Positions 44,030-56,225 of a DNA stretch of 64,000 nt are shown here, piece after piece; within the stretch, counting starts at the first letter, position 1; each line of letters opens with the position of its first letter. The DNA is from Falciphora oryzae. Its lineage: Eukaryota; Ascomycota; Sordariomycetes; Magnaporthales; Magnaporthaceae. The DNA lies in assembly GCA_000733355.1 (NCBI GenBank), contig JNVV01000018.1, forward strand, positions 364,878 through 428,877. Direction: 5' to 3'. The notes under the pieces were generated by a model. That model was not told the DNA's origin. It saw only the letters and a program-made list of their open reading frames with translations, and searched no databases. A program made the translations under genes and the position numbers.

Positions 44030-47000
44030 TTAGTCCACATACTTTCCTCCACACCTCACACACTTGCCGACCTGGAAGCCGACCTCCCGGATTCTAGCCT
44101 CTTGATCAGGGAGTATCGGAACTATCGCGTCCGTCTTGAGCCGGCGAACGCCGCAGACGCCGCAGACCCGCGAGGTGCCATGTTCGAGGACTGGATATCC
44201 CGTAAGGGCGCACGAATCTGGTTCGTGAGTTAGTCTCTGAGCGAGCCTCACAGGAAATGGACATGTCATTTTTGGAGCGGAGAGAGGAGGGAAAGAAAAC
44301 CAGGCGGGCTGGCGAGGCCGACGACGTACCAAAGAAGTGCTTCTTGGGACAGGCGAAGCAGAGGCCATTACGGCACAATATTCCCTGGCAGTACGGGCAT
44401 TTGGCACCCGCCACCTTCTCCCTAAACATCTCCCTCATTTCAACCCCGGGGCTTCTACCCTCCTCGGCATAAGCAGGCACCACCGGCCCCGTCACGCCCG
44501 GCACGCCAGGCCCACGGCCATACATCCACTCGAAGACGCGCGCCTCCGTCGAGAGGCGCGCGAGGCGGGGGTCCTGGTCGGCAGTATCGTCACCACCACC
44601 ACCAGACACTGGCGGCCGGAAGTCGAACGAGACGGTACTGCGGGCCTGGTGCCAGGCGCCGCGCTCGGCGACGGCAGCGGCCGTCTTGGCCCACACGGCG
44701 GCGCTGCAGCCGCCGCCAGGCGACAGGGCGACGCCAAAGAGGCGCGCGCGCCAGATGTGCACGTTGTCCGATGTCTCGACCTGCTTCAGCGCGCCGGGCT
44801 TGCGGGCTCCTTTGGTCGTGGTTTCTCCTTCCGCGTCGTTGGGGATGCTGGCATCGTCTCCTTCGTCATCGCGTTGGCCCGAGTCGCCGTTCGTCTGTGG
44901 CTCCCCGTTGATTGGCCTGCCGGGCTCCCTTGAGCTACCAGAGTCATCGCTGTCGCTATTTTCCTCCCCGTCGTCCCCGTCCAGCTCCATATTGTCAGCT
45001 TCCTGATGCTGTGTGACCTCCCCGTTGGAGTCCCACTCCTCGTCGTCGTCTGCATCGTCTTCATCGTCGTCGTCATCGTCGTTTCCCCCGTCGTTGTCGT
45101 CATCGTCATCATCTCCCCCGAGTCCTAGCGCCTTGACACCTGCTCGAGCGAGCATCTGTTTTGGCATGGATATCTCGAGGCGGCGAGAGATGTCCACAGC
45201 CCACCTTGGCCGCGGATTTCTGGCATTGGAGGAGTAGTCGGCGAGCGCAGCGTTGGTTTGGTACCAGTCTGGGCTCCCCTGTGACGCCGACATGCGGATC
45301 AGGGTGTATAGGGGAGCATCAGTGGTCTTGAGAAGGCTGGGGGGGTGTACCACGAGATCTAACGACATTGGGTGAGTAGGTTAGAAAAGTCGAGGCAGAC
45401 GGGGATCTGGGAGGGCTACCTTGGATTGGGTTGTTGGACCTCTCCTCGGGAGAGGGATACATAGTGTTGCACTGTTTCAAGGGGTGCGCTTCGATAGGTG
45501 CAGCCGCGGCGGACATCTTGACCTTGAATACTTTCGGCGTAAATGGAGTGGCAACGATAGCCCGGCAGACCTTGTGGCCGTCAATGTTCCAGATCTGAGA
45601 TGATTGGCCCGGGTTAGAAAGCTCTTTCCACGTGTGTCGGCCTTGTGGTACACATACCGCATCCTCAAAGGTCAAAAAGGCATCCGTCGACATGAACAGG
45701 CATTCTCCGTAGACGTCGGCATCGGCAGCTTTGACAAAACCCTCCCCATTGTCAAACCAGTCCTTTTTGATGGTGATCTTGCGAAACCCGACATAGTTGC
45801 GCGACAGGAAGCCAAGCAAACACTCCTTAGCCTCGCCGCCCTCGGCTGTCGCCGGCGTCGTCAGGCACGGCCCAAAGGCGAGCCCCAGCCCCGTCTTGTA
45901 GGGCACGTAGTCCGGGTCTCGGACGCTGCCGGCGGGGTGTGGCCCTCTCGCGTCGAACCTGGCGACCTCCTCGACGCGCCAACCAGCCACCAGGTCCCCA
46001 CGCGCCCAGTCGTCCCCGCCACCACCATTGTCCTCCTCCCTCTCGCCCGTCGGCGGCGCGCGCGTCCGCACGGCCAGCACCACGACCTCGTACGCATCCG
46101 TCTGCAGCGCCAGCAGCGCGCGACCGGGCCAGAGCTCGCGGCTCCAGGCGAAGGACCTGAACGCCTCGCCCCAGGCCCTCTGCGGCGGGACGGCGAGGCG
46201 CTCGCCGACGCCCCAGAGCACCTCCCACCCCTCCGTGTCGTAGCGGTCGCCGAGCCGGTGCTGCTTGCTGCCGGGGGAGCGGACCAGCGGCTCGCCGTAG
46301 ACGGCGACGTAGCCGGCGGCCGAGTGCACAGCCAGCAGGCAGCGGCCGTTGCGGCCGATGGGCGGCGACCAGGCCAGCGACACGACGTGGTTGAGCGTCG
46401 CACCGACCGACGTGAAGGTGCCGCCCGAGGACCCGGCGCCCACGACGCGGAACGGGTTGTTGGGGTCGCGCGTGTCGCCGATCCTGCGCCGGTACTGCCG
46501 CTGCTTGCGCTGCTGCTGCTTCTCGTGGTCGCGCTTCTGCCGCTTCATGTCCCTGGCGGTGCGCCCGCCGCCGTCCCCGTCGCTCATGTCGATATCGTCG
46601 TCGTCATTGCCGTCATCGTCGTCCCACTCGCCGACATCCTCCACTCCAGACCCTGCAGCGCCCCCGCCGCCCTCACCCTCGGACGCATCAGAGTCGTAGG
46701 GGTCGTAGGGGCACTCCAGGCCGGCGGCGTGGAACAGGTGGCGGTTGACGCGCGGGTTGACGCGCGGCAGGGCAATGGGGATGCGGCGCTGGCCGTCTGA
46801 GAACTGCGGCTTGAGAGGGGCCGGGCCCTGGCTGTTGAACCCGGCCTGGGCGGCCGCGGCTCCATTGGCCGTCCCGGGCGCTGGTGCCGCGCCGTCGCCT
46901 TCGCCACTGCCACCACCACCCTCTGGCGCCTGTTGATGGTGGTCGAGGTCGAACCTTGGGAAATGCGGCACGAAGACGCAGACCGAGTCGTCTGCCGCGA

Positions 47001-47161
47001 CGGCCAGCTCGGCGTCTGAGGACCATGCGATCGCGCGCTTGCCGAACGGCCTGCTGCGGAGCTCGATGGTCTGCAGCTGGAGTGCCTGATTTGGGGAATA
47101 TCAGCGTCGAGTTCCTATGACGGCAAAGTGAAGATTGCACTTGACGCACCTTGAAGTCCAT
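44030..47161 (-). CDS. Transcription factor IIIC subunit (TFIIIC90 / sfc9-like)
   Basis: RNA polymerase III transcription factor subunit, nuclear. Five exons (47161-47150, 47085-45658, 45594-45420, 45358-44330, 44217-44030) give 943 residues; the first exon encodes only MDFK. The N-terminal WD40-like delta domain starts with ALQLQTIELRSRPFGKRAIA and AVAADDSVCVFVPHFPRFD and contains SLAWSPPIGRNGRCLLAV. Mid-protein is a long acidic run (DDDDDDNDGG and following, near 45120-44790). The C-terminal zinc-ribbon domain shows CPYCQGILCRNGLCFACPKK, then the spliced DSCALTGYPVL, CGVCGVRRLK and CVRCGGKY. These paired CxxC elements and the propeller are the TFIIIC subunit signature; identity as the 90-kDa class is inferred. 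The WD part carries several unusual Asp/Gly-rich inserts. Confidence 0.86.
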
Positions 47162-47801
47162 TGTCGCCGCACTTCCTAGGGAGATGCCTTTGATCGCATC
47201 ATTTCACTGCTACCCATTTTTGGGCGCGGGGTGGAATTTGGTTCGTGGTGGTGTCTAGAAAAAAATTGATGTTTTCTTTGGGCTCTGGTGTTTGCGTTTT
47301 TTGCGGGGGACTAAATTTTGTTGCACAGCTCAATCCTCGCGGTCTAAGCAAAAGAATGAATTTCACTCCCGCAGGAATCCCGCCTTTGCACAACAGCACT
47401 TTTGCGGACTATTAACCGAATAGCAGGATTCGTCGATATCAATCTATTTCCCTGGGTGTATTTGCTAACTTTACCTCGTCTCTTTGTTTCCTCCCTGCGA
47501 TTTCCTATCCTTTTACTCCCTCTCCTCTCCTGAAAGTAGAGAGGATCTTACACAAGACCGCTCCCATCCAGTCACTGAGCTTCCCAAACTTGAAGGAGGA
47601 TGACCACGCTACCAAACGAAACACTCACCAAGTGTACTGAATCTCTGCACCGTTTATGCATTGCAATAAATAACCGGATCAAAACATATACGAGATTGGC
47701 GTGTGTGCTTCCCATGTTCATTGCTTCGCTACTTAGCCCATGTGCGCCGGTGTGGCGTGCGTGCCCAGTTCGAGCCTCCTCTCAAAACTTGGTGGCCGTC
47801 C
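47162..47801. other. Intergenic upstream of TFIIIC subunit gene
   Basis: AT-richer leader and promoter region. No supported ORF. Confidence 0.4.
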
Positions 47802-48778
47802 TCACACCCTCACACCTACCGCGCCCTGAGCCGAGAGTCGCTTTTTGCCAGTAGGTCTATCCACATCGAGCTGGAGAATAGCTTTTCCCTCGACCTCCAT
47901 TCTCATGCCGACGTCCGGGCGAAAGGTCTGCCGATGTTGCAATCTCGAGGAAATGACATCGGTGTGACTGTACGAGACCGACGCCTGGGTCTCGGCATCG
48001 GGGCTCCAGTTCTTGGTCGCGCTCACCCCGAGGCCCGAATGGGGCACCGCCAGAGAGGAGAAGCCCGCCGTCTCCAGCACGGCGTTGCCGTGTATGCGGA
48101 GGTCGTTCGCTCGCAGCGCCTCGTTCAGGCCGGTGGGGTTCAGGGAGATGTCGCCTCTGACGGCGGTTGTCCGCGAGCCCCTGGCGTGGTTGGGCGCGTT
48201 GTCGATGTCGACGTGCGCCGCGCACTTGTTGATCGATGTGCGAACGCTAGTTGCGCCCCAAACGAACTGGCCATTTGGCGTGTTCGTCGTGGGCTTGGCC
48301 GTCGTGGTGCTCTGACGTACCTCGAAGGCGTGCGGCGGAATGTGCGCTCGCGCAGAGAAGTCGCGGGTGATCAGGCCAGGCATGTTCAAGGTCCCGACCC
48401 GCCCTTGTGCGGATCAACCACTGGCTGCTGGTACCCTGGGATGCTCTGGAACTTGAAGTCGAACATGTCCGGGCCTGCTGCCACACACCCATTGCCACGA
48501 TAGCAGCCATTCGTATCGAAGATATGGCTGTATGTGTCTCTAGTCACTGTGAAGCCATCGGCAGTTATCGCGCAGTTGAAGTTCGGCTCCTTGGCAGACG
48601 GCAAAGGAGCGAAGACGTTCGGCGGGGTGCCTGGCGAACTCCCTGGCCCGTGAACGGATGGCTCCGGCGAGAAGGCTGGTTGCGGTCCATCCATGCCGCC
48701 GAGGCAGTCGATGGACTCAGCGTCGGCCTCAGCTGCTTCCGCTGTGCATGTTGAACCTGTGCTCATTGCCCCTCCCAT
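47802..48778 (-). CDS. Hypothetical gene, two overlapping-frame segments (spliced or frameshifted)
   Basis: Segment 1 starts at ATG 48778 (MGGAMSTGSTCTAEAAEADA). It runs through a Pro/Ser-rich part and a compact Cys-bearing region (NFNCAITADGFTV, GCYRGNGCVAAGPDMFDFKF) to a stop at 48386. Segment 2, in another frame on the same strand, runs from about 48380 (LNMPGLITRDFSARAHIPP) to 47802. It reads like a beta-rich domain (VWGATSVRTSINKCAAHVDI, SVSYSHTDVISS). No good GT..AG pair joins them in phase. Either an intron was missed, a frameshift broke the gene, or these are two ORFs. No family recognised. The 5' end may extend upstream to give a signal peptide. Confidence 0.35.
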
Positions 48779-49475
48779 GATGGCGTATTGGGAAGCAAGA
48801 GATAGGACGGTGGCTTGTCGCCAATAATGTATTGAAACAACTAAAATAACTTGCAGATAACAATGCCACGCCGAACTTGGAACTGCGAGCGAGGCGAGCA
48901 GGCTCGTTGGTGTTCGAAAAGGTGTCCAAGAACAGGGAGAGAAAGAGGTAAAGAACAAGGTAAACCCCAAGGAAATGGAATATCGTGTCCAGAAGTCGGC
49001 CTTTTAAGTGCACAATGGGGAGGGGTGGCAGCATCGACAAGGACGATGGTGTTCGCTGCAGGGTACTGCAGGCTGAGAAACAGCTCGTCTTGCATACCTC
49101 GACGCATTCAATCACTTCATTTTACCGCCCACCTAGACAGGTCGCGAAATATCTTATTCGCCATTCCTTTTTTCCCAAATGTGTTAATGCTCCTGCAGTG
49201 CTACGCTTAACCACCATGGACTATGCAGTTTGCGGTCCAGGTGGTTCGGTATCGCAACCGGGCCAATCGGGTTACTAAGGACGAGACTCCCGGCATCCCC
49301 ATATCGGCCGTTCTGCTGTACGATTTGACAGTCTGCACAATGTGCACTTCTGCCCGAAAAAATCCTCTGGTTCTACCTGGCACAAATGAGCCACCTTAGG
49401 CCTACACCCAACGACGGGTCCAGTCGTGGCTCGCGTCCGTCCCTTCAAGTGCGGTGGAGTGCCCGACCGCTGTGC
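48779..49475. other. Intergenic, no gene seen
   Basis: Possible upstream exon or promoter for the preceding hypothetical gene. Nothing decisive. Confidence 0.3.
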
Positions 49476-51116
49476 TCAAGAGTATACATATTCGAAGAGG
49501 ACCTGGTCGAGCTCCGACGGGCTCATGTGCCCGACGACGCCCTTCAGGATGGCATCCCAGGCTAAAACGGTCGGATCAACGTCACAGTCCAGGGTGCCCT
49601 GCTGCTGAACTCGTGCGGGCGATGGATCGGCTGTTGCGGCGGCGGCGGTGGTATATTTGTACCTAGCCAGCAGCTGGGCCGCGCCGGGGCCAAAGCCCTG
49701 GTGCTCCAACAAAAGCTCGAGAGGCTGCGCAAGCGAAGGGAGGGCCCAGCCAAGTGGAAACCAAGCCTCCAGCAGAAGACGGGCAGGCGAAAGCGGCGGC
49801 GGCTCCTTATCACCATCGCAGTGCCTCCAGTATGGAACGAGGCGGCGGACAACGTTGCCAAGAGCGTACACGCCGAACGGGGCACTCGTGCTATACGGAA
49901 GCCCGGTCGGGCTCGCACCGAGCATGATCAGGTATCGGAGCCTCTGCATGGCGTCTGACCCTTGCAGGCGGTCGCCACCATCGTGGCATGGCCGCCAGTC
50001 CGTCAGCGTGGCCAGGTAGATCATCAGCGGGGTTAGGAGGGGCGTCCATGGTCGGGCAATCCAGGGCGTCAATCGCTCTTTGACGGGAACGCAGGCGTTG
50101 ATATCGGCACCGTGCTTGAGGCACAGACTGGCGATCTCGGCAAGGCGCCGGAAGTCCTCGGCTGTGGTGGAGAGGCCGTGGCCCAGGGAGTACGCCACCG
50201 CGCGCATGAGAGCGTAGCTTGCAACATCTCGACCTGGCACCCACGACTTTCTCGCTCGCGGCGGCTGAGACTATGACGCCTTCCCCGGGCTGCACGGCGC
50301 AGAAGAGGAAGTTTGCGGCGGCGGGTCGGCGCCGGCGCCGTGCTCCAGCAGGAGACGGACGAGCTCGGGAGACCGCGACATGATGGCGAACGAGATTGTC
50401 GGTGCGGGCAGGAGGGCCTCCCGACCACGGCGACCTCGATGCCGCAACCGTATCGCGTAGGGGTTGGCGCCGGCGCCCAGGAGCCTCTTGGCAAACCCCA
50501 GACGGCACTCGGCGGTCCAGGCAGGCCTTCTCCGGTTCACGTCGTCGACGACATGGAAGAGCAGCTCGTCGCGCTGGTTCTGGCTCAACTGAGAGGCGAG
50601 CGACGGGTTTACCTGGAGGAAGATGCGGAGCAGATCTGCGGAGGCAGCAGAGGATGGAACAGCGAGTGACCACACCAAGGAAGAGGGCGAGGAGTGGTGG
50701 ACCCCGGGGCAGTCTACCCGGGCGCCGAGCTCGACCAGGTGATGTAAAGTGCCGACCCGTCCGCCGCGGCGCGCCGCGAGATCCAGAGTCAGCACCTCGA
50801 TAGTGCCCGGGACTCCCCGGGCGCCGGAGCCCGTCGGTCGTGTCGTCATCATGACTGTGCTGAGGGGCGCGCCGTGGCTTATGGCCTTGTCGACCAGGCT
50901 GCTAATGCCATGGAGACAAGCCCATCTCATGGCAAGGCTGAGGTTCTCCCGAGGGCCCAGCAGCCTCGGGAGCAGCCGCGTATTGAGGTGCTTGCTGCTC
51001 CGCGGTAGCCGTGAGACGTCGGCGAGGCATAGTTGTGCATCTCCGAGGACCTTGTCCATCAGTTCTGGTATGAGTGTCTCCAGCCGAGCCGGCGGTGGTC
51101 CGTCTGAGGCGACCAT
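49476..51116 (-). pseudogene. F-box/ankyrin-repeat protein interrupted by one in-frame TAG
   Basis: A 547-codon reading frame on one strand and in one frame, broken only by TAG at 50273-50271 (codon 282). The N-terminus has an F-box-like segment (LETLIPELMDKVLGDAQLCL followed by ADVSRLPRSSKHLNTRLLPR). Ankyrin-type units follow (DLAARRGGRVGTLHHLVELG, PELVRLLLEHGAGADPP). After the stop, the second half continues with ankyrin units (IASLCLKHGADINACVPVKE, LRYLIMLGASPTG). F-box/ankyrin proteins serve as SCF ubiquitin-ligase adaptors. No convincing intron removes the stop: the only in-phase GT..AG pair found is 45 bp with a poor acceptor. It could be a nonsense-mutated gene, a read-through gene or a missed short intron. 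Confidence 0.6.
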
Positions 51117-51906
51117 GTTGATTTTATCTTGTTTCTCTTCTTGGACAAATCTAGCGAAGACCTTCTAGGCTGCATTAGCGAGATTTAGATCTGTCTGGAC
51201 TTTTGTGTGATTACCGGGGGAAGCGTCTCGCCAGCATCTGCCTCCAACATGCATGCGCTCCGATGGCTCCAACAGTGGGTATGTTGCCAAGGGCTTTACC
51301 GCCCAGGCCAGAAACGTGAATATAAATTATTACCAACATCCAATTGACTCACCGCCAATACGGCCATAGGCAACGGCCTTTTAAGGACGCTTCTCACCTG
51401 GGACCGGGCATCCAGTAGGATCTCTGGGCTGGTGTATTTCAGGTTTTCTTCCCTCAAGACCAGGGAGAAGAAGAAAACCCTCGTCACCTGGGCATTCGGC
51501 CGATACCGCAACTGGCACACTGACCGGTGGTTGGCAAAGGAAATCTTCTGGACGAACGCCAGGTCGTCGTTTTCCCTCGCCACACCGAGGTTCCTACCCT
51601 CTCGTCTATCTCACAAACCTCGGAGCCGCTGCCTCAGCAGACCAGCCCGAGTCGTTAGGCCAGCTCCGCCCACTGAGATCCCACCGGGGGACTCACCCGC
51701 GGTAAGGGGCAACACGATGACCCCCTCCATCCTTATCCTCCCCAGAGTCTCGTACGTGGCAGTTGACATTGTTTTTGGGAGGACGGGTTATCGTCCTAGC
51801 CGGAATCCTCGCGATGGTCGTCGCCCGGGTGTTGCCGAGGCGAACGAGGGTGGCTGCTGAAGGGAAGCGCCAAGTAGTAAGGCGGCAGGGAAATGCGACT
51901 CTGCTC
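51117..51906. other. Intergenic, no gene seen
   Basis: About 0.8 kb between two minus-strand genes. Contains the promoter of the F-box/ankyrin gene. ORFs here lack motif support. Confidence 0.35.
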
Positions 51907-52832
51907 CTACCGGTCGACCTCGTTAGCCATGGCGACGCGCCGGCCCCCAGTGCGCCTAGGCGGCGGCGGCGGGATCCGCTTGCGAGGGCCCTCAGATTTT
52001 TCCCTCCAAGCGATGCGGTTCCTCGGGTGTATAAAACCGGGCGGCCGGGGCGGCGGGCGGCCGATGTTCCACCTGTCCTGCAGCCACACTCGGTATCTGT
52101 CCACCCAGCACTCCAGCTCCACGTGGAGGAGCTCCGGACGCTCGCCTGTGTAGGCCATTTCCAGGTCCACGAACACGAGCGCGCCGTCGGGGGTTAAAAT
52201 GGAATTGGCCAATTTCGTATCGCCGGTCGACACGCCGAACCGGTGCAGCTCGTCGATGGCCGCCCCGGTCCGCCTTCTGTACTCGTCAAGCCCGAGAGGC
52301 GGCGCTTTTTGCTTATGGACGGGGACGCCATCGACTTCGGATAGCAGCAGGCAGCGCGTCCCCTCGCACTTCCCTTCGCCGTAAAAGACGGGGACCACGC
52401 GGCCCTGCAGTTTTTCGAGCCGCCGGTACATGTAGATCTCGTTGTCGAACTTTTCGTCCCAATCGGGTTTGAGTTTTTTAAGCACGATTTGTGCGGGAAG
52501 AAACCAGCCGGGGAAGCAGGCTCGCGCTATGCGCTGGACAGGCCGGGGAAGTCGGGGCAGCACCGACATAAGCCACTGGAAACACGGCCCACGGTTTATT
52601 TTGAGGCGCAAGACGTGGCCCCGGGGCGCCTCGGCGACGGCCGAGATGGCACTACCACCAAAGTGAAACTCGAAGTTTGTCAGGGGTGTGTTTGTTCCTG
52701 CGTTGGTTTTTTTTTTTTTTTTGTCGCGGCACAAACCTTGATGTCCCGCTGACGCGTCTTTGAATCCTCGGGGAGCCAGTCGTCCTCGCTATCGCCAATG
52801 TGATTGCGAACGGGGGCGACGGGGACGGGCAT
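51907..52832 (-). CDS. Fungal protein-kinase-like (PKL) protein
   Basis: Two exons (52832-52737 and 52668-51907) give 285 residues. The kinase-like core shows QIVLKKLKPDWDEKFDNEIY (ATP-anchoring Lys and Glu), FYGEGKCEGTRCLLLSEVDG (hinge region), ELHRFGVSTGDTKLANSIL (catalytic-loop GDxxxxN form) and LVFVDLEMAY (metal-binding Asp). This layout is of the small fungal RIO/choline-kinase-like proteins often mislabelled in databases. The C-terminus is Arg/Pro-rich (RIPPPPPRRTGGRR). The intron contains a T17/A17 tract and a CCTGACA branch site; its acceptor CTTCGAG is unusual but keeps phase. The start at 52832 is the only in-frame ATG. Substrate unknown. Confidence 0.7.
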
Positions 52833-53328
52833 TTCGCCGTGCTTTGCGACCGGCTTGAGGTGAATGTTTCGGTTATAGTTGCGATGAGATGTTGCAAGAG
52901 GAAGAGCCAGGCAAAGACAGGAAAAATATACCAACTCGCAGGTTCTCAGCAGAGCCGCATTCTAGCCCTCGCACTGGCGGGGGGGTTCTGAATGTTTTGC
53001 ATAGCTCCTGAAGCAACGCGGGCGCTGGCGCATCCCTACGTGGACTGATCCCATTTGCTCCCAAAAACTCCACAAACCAATCCATGTGAGGGTCTAACTA
53101 GTAATCAGGTGGGGGTGACAACTAGGTTGTTGTATGGTTTGCTTGTGTTTCCTTTTTTCCCAAGACATTTATTCTTGTTCTTGTTGTTCTTCCGTGCTAG
53201 ATGTGAGTTTGTCTTGCACTCCTGGCTGTCGTCCAGCGAGCCTTCGGGAGCAATACTACACTGGCCCCTCAAGGGGACTGATGCGTATAAAAATGAATAG
53301 GGTATTATAACACACGGTCTATGAACTT
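52833..53328. other. Intergenic, PKL gene promoter / GPI8 3' flank
   Basis: About 0.5 kb, AT-rich near GPI8. No supported gene. Confidence 0.4.
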
Positions 53329-54633
53329 CTATAAAAACGAGCCAACACCCCACAATAACGCACAACCGGCAACCGCCGTAGCCCCGAAAAGTTTATTGGC
53401 CCACCAGTTGTCGTCAGTGAGGGACTTGGTGACCTGTATCCTCTTCTGCGAGGACTGGTTCCCCGTCTTGACCACTTGTTCCCTGGAGGCAGAAGCAGCC
53501 TTGGCCTCGTCACCCGCGGCCGCATTGTCAGCATCTGCCCTCTTCTTCAGCTCGGAAATCTTCCTGCTTAGCGCCAGCAGGTCCTCCTCCAGCTGCGCAG
53601 CGCCGCCGCCGGTGCTCGCCGTGGCGTTGCGGGGCCCGTCGACCTCGACGTTCTGGACGTTGCCGAAGAAGTCAGTCAGCAGGCGGGCGCGGGCGGCGTC
53701 GGCGCCGCCGGGGAACAGGTCGTAGCGCACGCCGGCGTTGGAGTGGATCTTTTCGAAGTTGTAGCTGTCGAACAGGTCGCCGACCGTCTTCTTGCTGCCG
53801 ATGTCGCGCACCTCGGCCTCGAGGAACTCGAGGTTGTAGTAGGTGTAGCGGTCGATGACGGCGACACCGACGTCGTTGTCGGCGTGGTGCGAGTACGACG
53901 ACTGGTCCAGCTCCGACGAGCCCGTCGCGATGATGTTGGGCGAGTAGAGCTTCGAGTACATGGTGTTGGCCTGGCATGTGTCGATCATGAAGAGGATCTC
54001 GTGGTACCTGGAGGTGGGGCATGAGTTGGCCACTGTTAGTGGCGTTGTGGCCTTCTAGGGAGGGGGGCAAAGGGGCAAGGGGCCGTGCCTCTTCTTCTCC
54101 CACATCTGCTCAAACGCATCTGCCAGGTCAAAGGCGCCAATCTCCTCGGCGTCCTGGAACTTGAGGAACTCGTTGCCGCCGTGGCCCGTCATGTAGACAA
54201 GGATGTTGCTCCGGTCGTCGGTCAGCAGGCGCTTGCTGCGGGGCATCTCGTCGCCGACGCGGTCGGTCAGGAGGCGGATGAAGTTCTCGACAGTGACCTC
54301 GTAGCCGCGGTAGTCGACCTCGATGTTGTCACCGTACAGATCGACGGCGCGGTCGGCGTTGGAGTAGACGGTTCCGGGGAAGGCGTTGCGCGGGTTGCAG
54401 GCCATGTCGTCGGGCAGCATCAGGATGATCTGCGAGTCCGGGATGCCGAGGCGCTTGACGGTGCGGTAGATGGACAGCACGTTGGCGAGGTGGCGGTAGT
54501 TGAACCAGAAGCGCGAGGTGCAGACTAGGACCGCCCAGTTGCTGGTGTGCTCCGCCGCGACGAGGCCCGGCGCTGCCGCGAGGAGCGACGCTGCCAGCAG
54601 CGTGGGCAATTGCATTACCCGGGAGAGCTTCAT
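53329..54633 (-). CDS. gpi8: GPI-anchor transamidase catalytic subunit
   Basis: Caspase-like C13 cysteine protease that cleaves the GPI signal and attaches the anchor in the ER lumen. Two exons (54633-54089 and 54007-53329) give 407 residues. A signal peptide ([20 protein letters not shown]) is followed by [17 protein letters not shown]. The catalytic pair is His151 in MTGHGGNEF and Cys193 in [12 protein letters not shown]. The C-terminal membrane anchor is [18 protein letters not shown]. The join [12 protein letters not shown] matches the family exactly but requires a GC donor (AAGAG|GCACGG) with a standard CTAAC branch and CTCCAG acceptor, i.e. a GC-AG intron. A Ser/Ala/Lys-rich stalk lies before the anchor. 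Confidence 0.95.
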
Positions 54634-56225
54634 GTTGGTCGTCTATCGAGCGAGCGTCGGGGTGAGAGTTGTCGGCGTTGGCCTCGCTGATCCGCGGTCG
54701 AGATGCTGGGCGCGCGGGTGATAAAGTTCTCGATACCGCCGTTGAAATGCCAACGAGGCGGATTCAGGGACGAACGGCGGGATCTCCAATTTGTCAGCCA
54801 TTGAGGTTGCGGGGCCGGCAGTGCTGACGGGGCATGGCGCTGGGGTCCATGCGCTAAGTCAACCAGGCACCCAGATCCAGCAAGGATGTCAGTTAGGCCG
54901 CATCTCCGTGTTTTTCTGGCTCCAAGGAATAGACAGGCCAGTGTCAGCGCCATTAAATCTATATATGTTTGTCTCAAATGGATTTATGATTTAGTATTGT
55001 GAAGCTGGGGGTGTTGCGGTGAGCTCCAGATAGTATGACGACCCGAAAAGAGGTGGCGAAAATACAATCAACTGTCCCATCATGTCGGGACAGCATCATC
55101 GAGTGCCGCCTTCCGTAACCCCTGGCCATCACTACCCCACAAAGTCTGAGGCAGGTAAGGCTTGCAGGCGGCCGACTCCATGCCAGAAAACATCCCGAGA
55201 AGGGCTGGCAGCAGAAGCTGGAATAAAAGGGCCAGCAATCCACATTGATCAACATCTGGAAATCGGCACAGGATACGACGGAAAGATCTAGACTAGGTGG
55301 ATGTCATGTGCTACTCAATAAATCTCTGGCCCTCCATGCCGGCACCCAAGGACTGCAAAGGGCGCGGCTGCCGTTCTGCCCGAGCGGCGGTTTGCAGCGT
55401 CATAAATCAATCACATGCTTGCCATGCTTGGCTGGACTCAACTAGAAGCGACTCTAAGCGGGTGCCGCCGTCTCCGCAAGCAACGAGCTCACGCCATTTG
55501 CTCGGGATGGATGCAGTCACGGCTCACATGCCTCCACCGGATGCAGCATGTTGTACGACCTGAGCATCGCAGGTCCCAAGTTCTGACCCTTCCAAGCTCC
55601 TGTCTCGAAAAGCGCTCGCAAACGTCAAGGAAGCTCGATTTCCACCTGCTCAAATTTCCGGGGCTACAGTGCACGCCGCACTAATCAATCCCAGATTCAG
55701 CGGCTGGTTTTGCTGCAAGCACTCTCGGTTGGCGAGCGGCGGAGTTAACTGTGCCCACTGTGGCGGGGCCTGCTCTGGCTAGACCCACTGTAGCTGCACC
55801 TGGACCTGGTTGCGGAAGCACTGGCGGGGTTGGTCAGACGCGCGCGTCTGGGCCGCCATCACCCGACTCCAACTCCAGACTCCAGGCTCCCCCATAGCCA
55901 CGTCAAAGCGAGCCATGACGTCCGCTGCAGTTTCATTACCAGCTGTATAATATCCCATTCGCTTCCATCCATTGCTTGTGTCTCCCTCTTCCCCTCCTTT
56001 ACTGATCTCGAACGGTCTGGCCCTCGATCCTATCACGCCCACGCGACGCCTCCCACACGCCGCCCGGCGCTTTATAAGCCCTCCCTATCCGACTCTCCTC
56101 TGGGCTGGGCGAAGGGGCGCGGCCCCGTTGTGCCAACGGCCTCCGCCATCCCTCCTGTCCCAGCCGAATACCTCCCGCCATAAGCTTCCATCCTCCCCAC
56201 AGCTGCTCCGCCGGCAGCACCCGTC
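54634..56225. promoter_or_regulatory. Divergent intergenic, gpi8 / histidine-phosphatase gene
   Basis: About 1.6 kb without a supported gene. TATAAG at 56073-56078, about 150 bp before the next ATG, in a CT-rich context, is a promoter candidate. Confidence 0.45.

Noticed and set aside
45604..46800. 398-codon + strand frame
   Set aside because: Antisense of TFIIIC subunit exon 2, low-complexity Arg/Ala translation.
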